Below the pieces are notes generated by a model. It made no database searches, was not told the DNA's origin, and saw only the letters and a program-made list of their open reading frames with translations. From DATGIQ01 sp035295665 (GTDB lineage: Bacteria; Planctomycetota; Planctomycetia; Gemmatales; Gemmataceae): 13,629 nucleotides of DNA. The first letter of the stretch is position 1. Every line of letters begins with the position of its first letter. The stretch covers positions 1 through 13,629 of the forward strand of contig DATGIQ010000211.1 of assembly GCA_035295665.1 (NCBI GenBank), given 5' to 3'. The position numbers were made by a program, and so were the translations under genes. Shown piece by piece: positions 6,614 to 13,629 of this stretch.

Positions 6614-6917
6614 TCACCTGCGTATCATGCGCGTCGCCTACGGTTCCAAGGCCGTCAAGGCGGGCAGGCACCTGGATGGAGAAGCCGGATGGAACCTGCC
6701 GGCACCATTCCTGGGGCGATGTGTGCCAGGAATGCCGTCCTCTCCACTGGGCTTGCGCGACATCTTGGGCTGCACTGCCCCTGCCGCTATTGCCGTTAAA
6801 CGTTGCGAAATGCGTGGGATGCCCTAGCGGCGAGATGGAAGACGACATAACTTACGTGGCCACGTAAGGCGCCATGGTATGTCCTTCGGGCCATCCGAAT
6901 TACCCCCAGCTTCCGAG
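6614..6917. other. Non-coding stretch upstream of the ars promoter
   Basis: I see no credible gene here. It holds a small hairpin (ATTCCTGG 6707-6714 with CCAGGAAT 6726-6733) and an 18-bp perfect palindrome CTTACGTGGCCACGTAAG (6851-6868). The palindrome lies between the ars promoter and the 3' end of a dead gene and could be a regulator site or a remnant. Confidence 0.45.
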
Positions 6918-7361
6918 TTAGCCATGCTTGGCCCTCCATTCCTTGAAGCGCTGGTCCAGCACGGGTTTCAGCAAGTCGAAATTCTCGCAGGTATCCTGCA
7001 CCTAGTACGAGTCGGGGAGGCCGCCACCGAGGGTCGCTGCGTAATCCGCCAGGAAGCTTCCTGTGTCAAAGTCAAAATAAGCCTGCGCGAAGGCATTGCC
7101 TTCCTCGTTGAGGTCGTCGCCCATGAATGTGCCATCGCAAGATTCCAGAAAAAATGCACCAGGCGTGATCACCCGCGACTTCCGCCTGAGAAGGTCCTGC
7201 GGAAAGTGCTCGACGTGGATTTCACCGGCCAGGCCGGACAGCAACGCCCACGCCATGAACATGCCGGTCTGGGTCGCGCCAGCTTCATTGGGCAGGTCCT
7301 TCGGAAACGTGCCGCCATAGTGCCAAGATGCGTCGTCGTATTTCGTGGTTGGATGCCGGGG
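6918..7361 (-). pseudogene. Broken gene of a conserved small hypothetical family
   Basis: One frame reads TKYDDASWHYGGTFPKDLPN, then a middle part including MAWALLSGLAGEIHVEHFP, TPGAFFLESCDG and DLNEEGNAFAQAYFDFD, up to GGGLPDSY. An in-frame TAG (7002-7004) follows, and the same frame continues VQDTCENFDLLKPVLDQRF and KEWRAKHG to TAA at 6918-6920. The tail matches the family as I remember it (a YDDASWHYGG...DLNEEGNAFA protein of about 150 residues, possibly DUF7832; from memory, function unknown). The 5' end also lacks a start: upstream TAG at 7362-7364 is followed only by CCC CGG CAT CCA ACC ACG AAA. A lost start plus a nonsense codon, with the rest well conserved, points to recent inactivation. 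A 26-residue-shorter product from ATG 7260-7262 is conceivable but would still lack the C-terminus. Confidence 0.72.
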
Positions 7362-7414
7362 CTACAACTCATCAGCCGATTCCCGCATGATGGGCGGTGA
7401 AGCTCGAAGCACCG

Positions 7415-7680
7415 TCACTTCCTTGGCCGGCCCCGCATAGCGCCTGGACCAGCCAGCTTTTGCTCTAGAAGCCGCTGCTTGAGCGCGAAAATCGTTTGGC
7501 GTTTGCGGGCTCCTTGGCTTGACCGAATTGCCAGCATCTCTGGAACCTATTTCCGAAAAGCGGGTCAGCCAAGCGGATGAACAACCAGACTGCTTCCGGG
7601 TCGGACTGGATGAACTCGCCGGCCGCGATGATCGCTTGCCAGCGCGGGTCTTGTCCCTCATCAACCGGCTCACCGGGCAA
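7415..7680 (-). pseudogene. Internally deleted and frameshifted gene of a planctomycete small-protein family
   Basis: The reading frame gives DPRWQAIIAAGEFIQSDPEA then VWLFIR, and directly afterwards ADPLFGNRFQRCWQFGQAKE and PANAKRF. I remember this family as a single protein in which some 45-50 residues (a WG.H..EDLR...CLLEHLLE segment) separate these two halves, so a mid-gene in-frame deletion is likely. After KRF a TTTT run shifts the frame: the current frame ends SRSSSGF at 7465, whereas one frame over FALKQRLLEQKLAG continues to TGA at 7415-7417, as expected for the natural tail. The only start is TTG at 7678-7680, 12 bases past the peptidase stop and in its frame, with no good ribosome site. 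A shortened expressed peptide cannot be excluded. Confidence 0.6.
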
Positions 7681-7692
7681 AAGAGCATCCGC

Positions 7693-8817
7693 TCAGTTCG
7701 GATAGCCCACCGGCGAGGCTCGGGACGGGCTCGCAGTGCCGGTGCTTCCTGCGGGAGACGTGAACTGGGGCATCCCCAGTCGCGCGCCGGGCGGCTGCCA
7801 GGGATCGCGCGGCACGGGTGCCGGTTGGACAGTAGGCGAAGCCGCCGCATTTTGTGTGGGATTGGAGTCGAAGTTCGGTAAGTAACCGGGTCGGCCGGCC
7901 GCCTGCAAACTGGTCGGATGTGTCCAGCGGTCGCTGGGTTCCGGGTCGGGGGACTGGGCACGGATGATCGGAAGCGGCACATCTTGCAACGGTTGGACCG
8001 GCGGAGCGGTGAGGCGATCGACGATGCGGTTGGCCGGCGCGGCCGCCGCGGACATGCTGTTCTGGGCCAAGAGCGTTGGCGGCTGGCCCTTTGTGCTGAT
8101 GAGATAATTCTTCCACGCCGTTTCGAGTTGCTCGATATTCTGGTAGCGGTAGTGCGCCTGCGCCGCGGCATCCCAGTCGCCCTGCATTCCCTGAGCCACG
8201 AAGGCCAGGAATGCCTGCGGGCCTCTCGAATGGACCAGGAAACTGGCGACCGAGTATCCTTCCGCATAGAGTGCCCCGACGTCGTGCGGATATTCGCGCA
8301 GGTTGAAGAGGCGACGCAGCGGAATCTCCCGCCGTGCATTCAGGATTTGCCGGACGAGCTGATCGTGATGGGTGCGTTCGAGGTCATCCTCCGAGAGAAC
8401 CGCCCCGCCTTCATCCGCCCAGCGCGGCACCGGACAGCGGAAGTAATACGCAAAGACCGTGTGCGTCACTTCGTGCGGCAAGACACTGGCCAGGAGTCGG
8501 TCGAGCGCCCCTTCAATCTGCATGGTCTGCCAAACTTGGCCATGCGCAAAATCAAAATTGAATGTGGTCGCGCCGCCGGAGCCACCGAACGTGATCTTGA
8601 CGTGTAATGGGCACGGCTCGGGCCATGGAGGCATTTCCTTCCCGAGCCACTGGATGGCTTTCTCTTTGCGGTAATGTTCAGCCCAGTCACCGACTTGCCG
8701 GGCAATTTGGGGCGTGGGCGCCTCGACCAGGAAGTTGCCGTTGGGGCTGCGGTAGGTTGCGCCGAGCGAAAAAAAGACCCCAACCAGCACGAGAACAAGC
8801 TGTTGGCGCTTCGCCAT
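7693..8817 (-). CDS. Secreted HExxH (gluzincin-like) metallopeptidase-family protein
   Basis: Protein of 374 residues with an N-terminal signal sequence or anchor (about 5-20, QQLVLVLVGVFFSLGA), so it probably works outside the cytoplasm. A zinc-binding HEVTH (115-119) is followed 17 residues after its last His by DEGG (E136), the HExxH...E arrangement of gluzincin peptidases. The fold part runs to about 250 and ends in helical AYAEGYS/FLAFV-type sequence. The remaining 120 residues are Pro/Ala/Ser-rich low complexity and probably disordered. I recall planctomycete hypothetical proteins with the same HEVTHTVFA...PRWADEG core; no substrate is known to me. Start: ATG 8815-8817 with GGAGG nine bases upstream. 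Extending to 9018 would put non-conserved sequence ahead of the signal peptide and is rejected. It is monocistronic as far as visible, followed closely by a dead gene. Confidence 0.8.
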   Translation of the reverse strand: MAKRQQLVLVLVGVFFSLGATYRSPNGNFLVEAPTPQIARQVGDWAEHYRKEKAIQWLGKEMPPWPEPCPLHVKITFGGSGGATTFNFDFAHGQVWQTMQIEGALDRLLASVLPHEVTHTVFAYYFRCPVPRWADEGGAVLSEDDLERTHHDQLVRQILNARREIPLRRLFNLREYPHDVGALYAEGYSVASFLVHSRGPQAFLAFVAQGMQGDWDAAAQAHYRYQNIEQLETAWKNYLISTKGQPPTLLAQNSMSAAAAPANRIVDRLTAPPVQPLQDVPLPIIRAQSPDPEPSDRWTHPTSLQAAGRPGYLPNFDSNPTQNAAASPTVQPAPVPRDPWQPPGARLGMPQFTSPAGSTGTASPSRASPVGYPN

Positions 8818-9466
8818 GCCCGAATGCCTCCAAGAAAGAAGCAGAGAGTGAAGTCGTGACTGGTCGCCCGGTTCCCTGGTGATGTGTCCGCTGAAAGTGT
8901 ACAGCAAAAGCTGAGCCGGGGCGGGTCGCGCCGGACCAATTCTTTCGTCTGGCGGGCCCAATCTATCATTTGCACAGAAGTTACGGAGGAAAAGATTTGC
9001 TCCGCGGTCCAGACTCACGGGCGGGAAGGAGTTGTAATTTCTACAAAACGCACTTCACTGTGGAAGGTTTACCCGATCGACGCTCCACACGGGCATTTCC
9101 GGTTAACCAAGAGGAAAGAGATATGTTGGCACGGGGCTCGGCTGGACTCGCAATCAGCCATACCCCGTGCCCACTTGATAGGGTATTGAGGTGAGATCAA
9201 GGGTGTCGCAGGCGTCTGGGACTCGCAACCATCGCCTGGCACAGAGATTCTTTGCAAGGCGCGTGCCAAGCGCGACCACAACAGCCGGATTGATGTGGAT
9301 GCCTGGCGTAACCCCTTCCCATACCATATCTTGAACGCCACCGATTTTGTCGCTCTTCCGAGCATCGACCGGCGATCGCGCAGGTGCGCTCTGTTTTGCG
9401 GCGATCCGGTGCATGTTTTTGCCCTAGGCTATGGTCTCGGTCAAGCCAGACCAAGGTGCAGGCCGC
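8818..9466. other. Long non-coding stretch between divergent transcription units
   Basis: No convincing gene on either strand; short open frames here show no family motifs. It must hold the promoters of the peptidase gene (leftward) and of the importer operon (rightward), but I could not place clear -35/-10 boxes. Visible structures are a TTGTA-N5-TACAA inverted repeat (9032-9046) and a two-tier hairpin at 9128-9171. GGACTCGCAA-like words occur in and just after the hairpin (about 9144 and 9222). Confidence 0.5.
9128..9171. repeat. Two-tier hairpin in the intergenic region
   Basis: GGCACGGGG (9128-9136) pairs perfectly with CCCCGTGCC (9163-9171). Inside it, GGCTG (9140-9144) pairs with CAGCC (9155-9159), leaving symmetric three-base internal loops. 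It lies about 300 bases upstream of the importer operon and could be a leader structure, an attenuator or a dispersed repeat. Confidence 0.6.
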
Positions 9467-10978
9467 GTGAGCACACTCCTGAAACTTACGGCGATTACAA
9501 AGTCCTTTGCCGGCGTGCAGGCTTTGAAGGAAGTCTCGTTCGATCTTCGAGCCGGCGAAGTCCACGCCTTGGTCGGAGAAAACGGCGCAGGGAAATCAAC
9601 GCTCATCAAGATTATTGCCGGGGCGCATGCCGCGGACGCCGGATCGCTGTGGATCCAGGATCGTCTCGTCGAACGGAACGATCCCCAGATCGCCCGGACC
9701 CTGGGCATCGCCGTCATCTACCAGCAGCCGGCCCTTTTTCCCGATCTTACCGTAGCGGAGAATATCGCGCTGGGGCTCGAACCGGGCGGCCTCTGGAGAA
9801 ACATCCGTTGGCGGCACCGACGGCGGCGCGCAGCCGAGTTGTTGGCCCGCATCGGCGCCCACATCGATCCCGATGCCGAGGCAGGCAGTCTGTCCATGCC
9901 AGAACAACAACTCGTCGAAATCGCCCGGGCCCTTGGAGCTGACGCCCGCATCCTTATCATGGACGAACCGACAGCTGCGCTGGCCGCGCGCGAAGTGGAT
10001 CACCTCTTTCGAGTGATCGGCGAACTGCGGGCCCAGGGTGTCGGCATCATCTACATTTCCCACCGCCTCGAGGAACTTTATCAGATCGCCGATCGGGTGA
10101 CGGTGCTGCGCGACGGCAAGACTGTGGTGAGTTGTCCCCTGGCCGACGTGGACCGCGCTGCCCTCATCCGCTGGATGGTGGGGAGAGAGATTGCCACCGT
10201 CTTTCCCAAGCAAACGGTTGCTTTCGGCCCGGTCGTCCTCGAAACGCGGAATCTCGGCTGTCGCGTCAACGGCATCCGCGGCGTGAGTTTCAGCGTTCGG
10301 GCGGGCGAAATCCTCGGCCTGGCCGGCCTGGTGGGCGCGGGACGGACGGAGCTGGCTCAAGTGCTCTTCGGCCTTCATCCGGCAGACGCCGGTGAAATCC
10401 GGATGGGCGGCAAAGCGGTCGTGATCGATCGACCAGCGCGGGCCGTGGAACTGGGCATTGCCTACGTTCCCGAAGACCGTCGGCGCCATGGCGTGATCCT
10501 GAACATGTCCGTGGCCAGCAACGCCACGCTGGCCATCCTGCGGAAGATCGGTTCGCTGGGGTTCCTCGATTATGGGCGTGAACGAGCGGTGGCCCGCGCG
10601 TTCGTAGATCGGCTGTCCATCAAGATTCCCTCCCTTGATTCCCCGGCGGGCGCGCTTTCCGGCGGGAATCAGCAGAAGTTAGCCCTGGCCCGCTGGCTGG
10701 CGACGGAGCCGGCCGTTCTCATTCTGGATGAACCGACGCAAGGGATCGACATCGGTGCCAAGGCGGAAATCCACGGCCTCATGAGTGCGCTGGCGGCAAA
10801 GGGCTTGGCCATCTTGATGATCTCCTCGGAATTGCCCGAGATCCTTGGCATGAGCGATCGGATTCTGGTCATGCGCAACGGAACCATCGCTGATATCCTG
10901 CCCCGCGCTACGGCCACACAGGAAAAAATCCTCAGTCTTGCCCTGGGTCCTCCGACGGAAGAGGCGGTGCCGGCATGA
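9467..10978 (+). CDS. CUT2-type sugar ABC importer, double-domain ATPase (rhamnose/AI-2 type)
   Basis: Energises uptake of a sugar-like solute at the inner face of the membrane. Two fused nucleotide-binding domains are seen in 503 residues. Domain 1 has GENGAGKS (37-44), a modified signature LSMPEQQLVEIARAL and Walker B ILIMDEPTAAL. Domain 2 has a degenerate Walker A GLVGAGRTEL, canonical signature LSGGNQQKLALARW and Walker B VLILDEPTQGID. This asymmetry is normal for RbsA/MglA/XylG relatives, and the LSMPEQQLVEIA form recalls rhamnose ATPase RhaT and LsrA. I chose GTG 9467 because the protein then begins MSTLLKLTAITKSFAGVQ like its relatives; ATG 9431 in the same frame adds 12 unsupported residues and has no ribosome site. 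First gene of a four-gene operon; overlaps the next start as ATGA. Confidence 0.92.
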   Translation: MSTLLKLTAITKSFAGVQALKEVSFDLRAGEVHALVGENGAGKSTLIKIIAGAHAADAGSLWIQDRLVERNDPQIARTLGIAVIYQQPALFPDLTVAENIALGLEPGGLWRNIRWRHRRRRAAELLARIGAHIDPDAEAGSLSMPEQQLVEIARALGADARILIMDEPTAALAAREVDHLFRVIGELRAQGVGIIYISHRLEELYQIADRVTVLRDGKTVVSCPLADVDRAALIRWMVGREIATVFPKQTVAFGPVVLETRNLGCRVNGIRGVSFSVRAGEILGLAGLVGAGRTELAQVLFGLHPADAGEIRMGGKAVVIDRPARAVELGIAYVPEDRRRHGVILNMSVASNATLAILRKIGSLGFLDYGRERAVARAFVDRLSIKIPSLDSPAGALSGGNQQKLALARWLATEPAVLILDEPTQGIDIGAKAEIHGLMSALAAKGLAILMISSELPEILGMSDRILVMRNGTIADILPRATATQEKILSLALGPPTEEAVPA

Positions 10979-11934
10979 GCGGCCGCTACCAGCGCGAATG
11001 GTCAGTGGCGGTGGCTTATGGTGTCCTTCTGGGGACGCTGGCCATTGCGGCGCCGGCCTTCTACACCGGGGACAAAGTGCGGACAATCCTCGTTGGCAGC
11101 GCGCCGGTTCTGGTTGCCGCCGTGGGGATGACGGCGGTCATCGTTACTCGGCAGATCGATATCTCGATCGGCTCGCAGTTCTCGATCTGCGGCGTGGCGG
11201 CCGGACTGCTTGCCCAAGCAGGCGTGCCGATGCCCGTGGTAATGCTGGGAAGCCTCCTTCTGGGCGCCGGGCTCGGAGCGGTGAACGGCGTGCTGGTTGC
11301 CGGTTTGGGGCTGCCATCCATTGTAGTTACCCTCGCCACCATGGTGACGTTGCGGGAGGGGCTGCGCTGGTATCAGCAAGGGGAATTCGTTCGCAACCTT
11401 CCGCCGAGCTTTCAATGGTTCGGCCTGGGTCAATCCGCGGGGCAGTGGCTCATCATCGCGGCAGCGCTGGGGATCTGGTTGGTTGGCACGTGGGGACTCC
11501 GCTACGTTGCCGGCGGACGGGCTTTCTATGCGGTGGGATCTGATCTCGAAGCGGCCCGGCTCGTGGGGATTCGGCCGCGACGGATTGTGTTCGCGGTGTT
11601 CCTTCTCATGGGTGTCCTCACCGGGCTTGCGGCCTTGCTCCACGCCACGCGCTTCGCGGACGTCGATCCGAATGCGGGATTGGGGTTGGAGCTACAGGTA
11701 ATCGCAGCCGTCGTCGTGGGCGGCACCGCGATTTCGGGGGGCCGCGGCACCTTGGCAGGCACCTTGATCGGAGTGGCGTTGCTGGCCACCATCGGGCCAG
11801 CCCTGGTTTTTCTCGGGACCGAAGCCCACTGGGAAAAAGCGATTCAGGGTACGATTATCTTGGTCGCCGTGGCGGCGGATACGTTTCCTGGCAAACGGAG
11901 AAGGCATGCTCCCACGAGCCTGGTCAAGCCCTGA
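10975..11934 (+). CDS. CUT2-type sugar ABC importer permease 1
   Basis: Inner-membrane subunit of 319 residues, mostly hydrophobic helices (about eight to ten). It has the BPD_transp_2 family landmarks ILVGSAPVLVAAVGMTAVIV, RQIDISIGS (usually GGIDLSVGS) and the cytoplasmic coupling segment GGTAISGGRGTLAGTLIG near residue 248. The C-terminus is basic (GKRRRHAP) and faces the cytoplasm by inference. ATG overlaps the ATPase stop (ATGA), and the gene's end overlaps the second permease by 29 bases. Two different permeases per ATPase fit Lsr (LsrC/LsrD) and rhamnose (RhaP/RhaQ) importers rather than the homodimeric ribose or xylose types. Confidence 0.9.
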   Translation: MSGRYQREWSVAVAYGVLLGTLAIAAPAFYTGDKVRTILVGSAPVLVAAVGMTAVIVTRQIDISIGSQFSICGVAAGLLAQAGVPMPVVMLGSLLLGAGLGAVNGVLVAGLGLPSIVVTLATMVTLREGLRWYQQGEFVRNLPPSFQWFGLGQSAGQWLIIAAALGIWLVGTWGLRYVAGGRAFYAVGSDLEAARLVGIRPRRIVFAVFLLMGVLTGLAALLHATRFADVDPNAGLGLELQVIAAVVVGGTAISGGRGTLAGTLIGVALLATIGPALVFLGTEAHWEKAIQGTIILVAVAADTFPGKRRRHAPTSLVKP

Positions 11935-12892
11935 ACGCAAGCGCCGATTGCGGGTGACCCACGAAGGGGTGCTACTGCTTCTGCTCGCTCTGGAAATCGG
12001 GGTCTTCAGCGAGCTGGGCACCAATTTCCTCTCGACGGCCAACGCTTTCGAGATCGTGCGCTTCAGTGTGGAGATTGGTCTGTTGGCCGTGGCGATGACG
12101 CCTGTGATCGTCACGGGGGGCATCGACCTGTCCGCCGGATCGCTGCTGGGACTCTCGGCGGTGCTTTTTGGGAAGATGTGGCGCGACGGCGGGCTGCCGA
12201 CTTCGGCAGCGGCGCTGTGCACTGTAGGAATTGGGGCGATGGCCGGAGGTGTAAACGCACTGCTGATCACCCGGCTGCGGATCGCTCCGCTGATCGTCAC
12301 GCTGGGATCGTTCTCGCTCTTTCGCGGTCTGGCTGAAGGGCTCACGGGCGGGGTGGACAACTTCACCGGCTTTCCCGAGAATTTTCTGTTTCTGGGTCAG
12401 GGCTACCTCCTGGGCGGAATCCCGGCACAGACGCCGCTCTTCGTGGCGGCCGCGGCCGGCATTTGGCTGTTGCTGCACTGGACGACGATTGGCCGCGGAC
12501 TTTACGCTCTCGGCCTTTCTCCTGATGGTGCACGCCATGCCGGTATCCCGGTCGATCGGCGGGTCGGTCTGGTCTACGTGTTGTCGGGAGCGTTCGCGGC
12601 CGTGGCTGCCGTCATCTATGTGGCCCGCCTGGGGCAGGCGAAGGCCGACGCGGGAACGGGATACGAGTTGATGGCGATCACGGCCGTGGTGCTGGGCGGC
12701 ACGTCAATTTTTGGCGGCCGCGGGCATGTGCTCGGAACGCTCCTGGGCCTGTTCGCCATCGCCGTACTTCAGAACGGCCTGCGCTTGGCGGACCTTCCGG
12801 CGGAGCTGGCCGGGATCCTTGTGGGTCTGCTGTTACTGGGTGCCCTGAGTGCAAACCAACTGCTATCGGTCATGGGAGTAAACAAATCATGA
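11906..12892 (+). CDS. CUT2-type sugar ABC importer permease 2
   Basis: Second membrane subunit, 328 residues, expected to pair with permease 1 to form the translocation pore. Hydrophobic helices run throughout. It carries VIVTGGIDLSAGSLLGLSAV, the RIAPLIVTLGSFSLFRGLAE segment, and the coupling motif GGTSIFGGRGHVLGTLLG in its last third. The phrase LAEGLTGGVDNFTGFPENF and its surroundings recall rhamnose-importer permeases (RhaP type; from memory). ATG 11906 is preceded by GGAG and lies inside the end of permease 1, so coupled translation is likely. The stop overlaps the binding-protein start as ATGA. Confidence 0.9.
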   Translation: MLPRAWSSPERKRRLRVTHEGVLLLLLALEIGVFSELGTNFLSTANAFEIVRFSVEIGLLAVAMTPVIVTGGIDLSAGSLLGLSAVLFGKMWRDGGLPTSAAALCTVGIGAMAGGVNALLITRLRIAPLIVTLGSFSLFRGLAEGLTGGVDNFTGFPENFLFLGQGYLLGGIPAQTPLFVAAAAGIWLLLHWTTIGRGLYALGLSPDGARHAGIPVDRRVGLVYVLSGAFAAVAAVIYVARLGQAKADAGTGYELMAITAVVLGGTSIFGGRGHVLGTLLGLFAIAVLQNGLRLADLPAELAGILVGLLLLGALSANQLLSVMGVNKS

Positions 12893-13629
12893 AGACGGGG
12901 CCAGCCACGCTCGGATTCAGCATCGTCCTGTTGTTGAGCGGGGTATTGTGCATGTTGCCGGGATGCCGGCGCTCTTCCGGCCAAGAGGGATTGACGGTGG
13001 CGATGATGCCCAAGAGCAAGGGCAACGCCTATTTCATCGCCTGCCGCAAGGGAGCCGAGGAAGCAGCCCGAGAGCTGGGAATCAAGCTCCTTTGGGATGG
13101 ACCTACCGACCCGGACCCGGCCAAGCAGAACGAAGTCGTGGAAACCTGGATCACCCGCGGCGTGGATGTCATCGCGGTGGCGGTCGAGAACCGGGAAGGG
13201 ATGGCGTCTGTGTTGCGGAAGGCACGGCAAAGGGGGATCAAGGTACTTACCTGGGACGCCGATTCCGAGCCCGATGCTCGGGATTTCATGGTCAACCAGG
13301 CGACGCCGGAAGGCATTGGCACCACGTTGATGGACCATGCGGCTCGAATTTTGGGGAACAAGGGGGAGTTCGCGATCATCACCGCGTCGCTGACGGCCGC
13401 CAACATGATCGAGTGGCAGAAGTACATCGAAGCCCGGCGGGCGAGCCAATATCCGGAAATGCACATGGTAGCCCTGCGGCCGTGCGATGACCTTCAGAAG
13501 AAGGCATTCGACGAAGCAAACACGATTCTCAACGCTCATCCGAACGTTCGGCTAATCATGGCCATCTGTTCGCCGGCCGTGCCCGGGGCCGCGGAAGCGG
13601 TCAAGCAGTCGGGGCGGCGCGATGTGAAA
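12889..13629 (+). CDS. ABC importer substrate-binding lipoprotein (RhaS/LsrB type), cut at the right edge
   Basis: Periplasmic solute-binding protein that delivers ligand to the permeases; 247 residues are visible. A signal sequence (7-25) ends in LPGC (C26), a near-lipobox, so lipid anchoring is likely though the Pro is unusual. The periplasmic-binding-protein fold starts at LTVAMMPKSKGNAYFIACRK. Other landmarks are LLWDGPTDPDPAKQNEVVE, ITRGVDVIAVAVEN, VLTWDADSEPDARDFMVNQA, GEFAIITASLTAANMIEW and LIMAICSPAVPGAAEA, matching the rhamnose-binding RhaS and AI-2-binding LsrB group (from memory). Start ATG 12889 overlaps the permease stop (ATGA). The binding protein comes last, as in lsrACDB; in rhizobial rhamnose operons it comes first. 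Ligand cannot be settled from sequence alone. Confidence 0.92.
   Translation, partial: MKTGPATLGFSIVLLLSGVLCMLPGCRRSSGQEGLTVAMMPKSKGNAYFIACRKGAEEAARELGIKLLWDGPTDPDPAKQNEVVETWITRGVDVIAVAVENREGMASVLRKARQRGIKVLTWDADSEPDARDFMVNQATPEGIGTTLMDHAARILGNKGEFAIITASLTAANMIEWQKYIEARRASQYPEMHMVALRPCDDLQKKAFDEANTILNAHPNVRLIMAICSPAVPGAAEAVKQSGRRDVK

Noticed and set aside
7362..8339. A 325-codon minus-strand open frame covering the end of the peptidase and two dead genes
   Set aside because: It is Arg/Ser/Pro-rich out-of-frame sequence, overlaps the supported peptidase frame and matches no family I know.
8818..9018. A longer N-terminus for the HExxH protein
   Set aside because: The ATG at 8815-8817 has a GGAGG site and directly begins a signal sequence; the extra 67 residues would bury it.
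9060..9300. A possible tRNA or riboswitch in the gap before the importer genes
   Set aside because: The paired segments do not form a cloverleaf, no acceptor/T-loop consensus is present, and no known riboswitch core was recognised.
9154..9414. An 86-codon minus-strand frame before the importer operon
   Set aside because: No motif, poor start context, and it runs through the 9128-9171 hairpin.

Overview
The window looks like chromosomal DNA from a planctomycete, most likely Gemmata-like. No marker gene was searched; the inference rests on gene families. A large Ser/Thr kinase with a TPR-like C-terminal half lies beside an ECF sigma factor. A secreted HExxH protein of a type I associate with planctomycetes is present, and three decayed small genes resemble families common in that phylum. 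The DNA is GC-rich and most genes are on the minus strand.

Layout. 1-513 (minus): N-terminal 171 residues of an ECF sigma factor that runs off the left edge. 693-3416 (minus): a 907-residue membrane-anchored protein kinase carrying an in-frame palindromic insertion between its catalytic loop and DFG motif. 3506-3885 (minus): wreck of a small membrane-protein gene whose 5' end lies in a perfect 56-bp palindrome (3868-3923). 3924-4209: non-coding, with a second long hairpin (4015-4083) and a possible terminator. 4210-6554 (minus): a compact arsenic operon, arsR - arsM - aquaporin - arsC, with a readable promoter and ArsR-type operator in front of arsR. 6918-7361 and 7415-7680 (minus): two more broken small genes. 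7693-8817 (minus): secreted zinc-peptidase-like protein with a Pro/Ala-rich tail. 8818-9466: long non-coding stretch with a two-tier hairpin. 9467-13629 (plus): a tightly overlapped ABC importer operon of the CUT2 type (ATPase, two permeases, lipoprotein-type binding protein cut by the right edge), closest by motif to rhamnose (RhaSTPQ) and AI-2 (LsrACDB) systems.

How the genes work together. The ars operon encodes sensing (ArsR), reduction of arsenate to arsenite (ArsC), methylation of arsenite (ArsM), and a passive channel (aquaporin) through which arsenite or a methylated product can leave; no dedicated pump is visible. Stop/start overlaps (GTGA, ATGA) couple arsM, the aquaporin and arsC. 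The importer genes are likewise joined by ATGA overlaps or a 29-base overlap, so they should be made as one unit. The kinase and sigma factor are probably one regulatory locus.

The most unusual parts are the palindrome-bearing insertion inside the kinase, the 56-bp perfect palindrome at the start of a dead gene, the three eroded genes between intact operons, and the pump-less methylation/aquaporin ars operon with cysteine-rich tails on two of its proteins. I saw no CRISPR array, tRNA, rRNA or intact insertion sequence.
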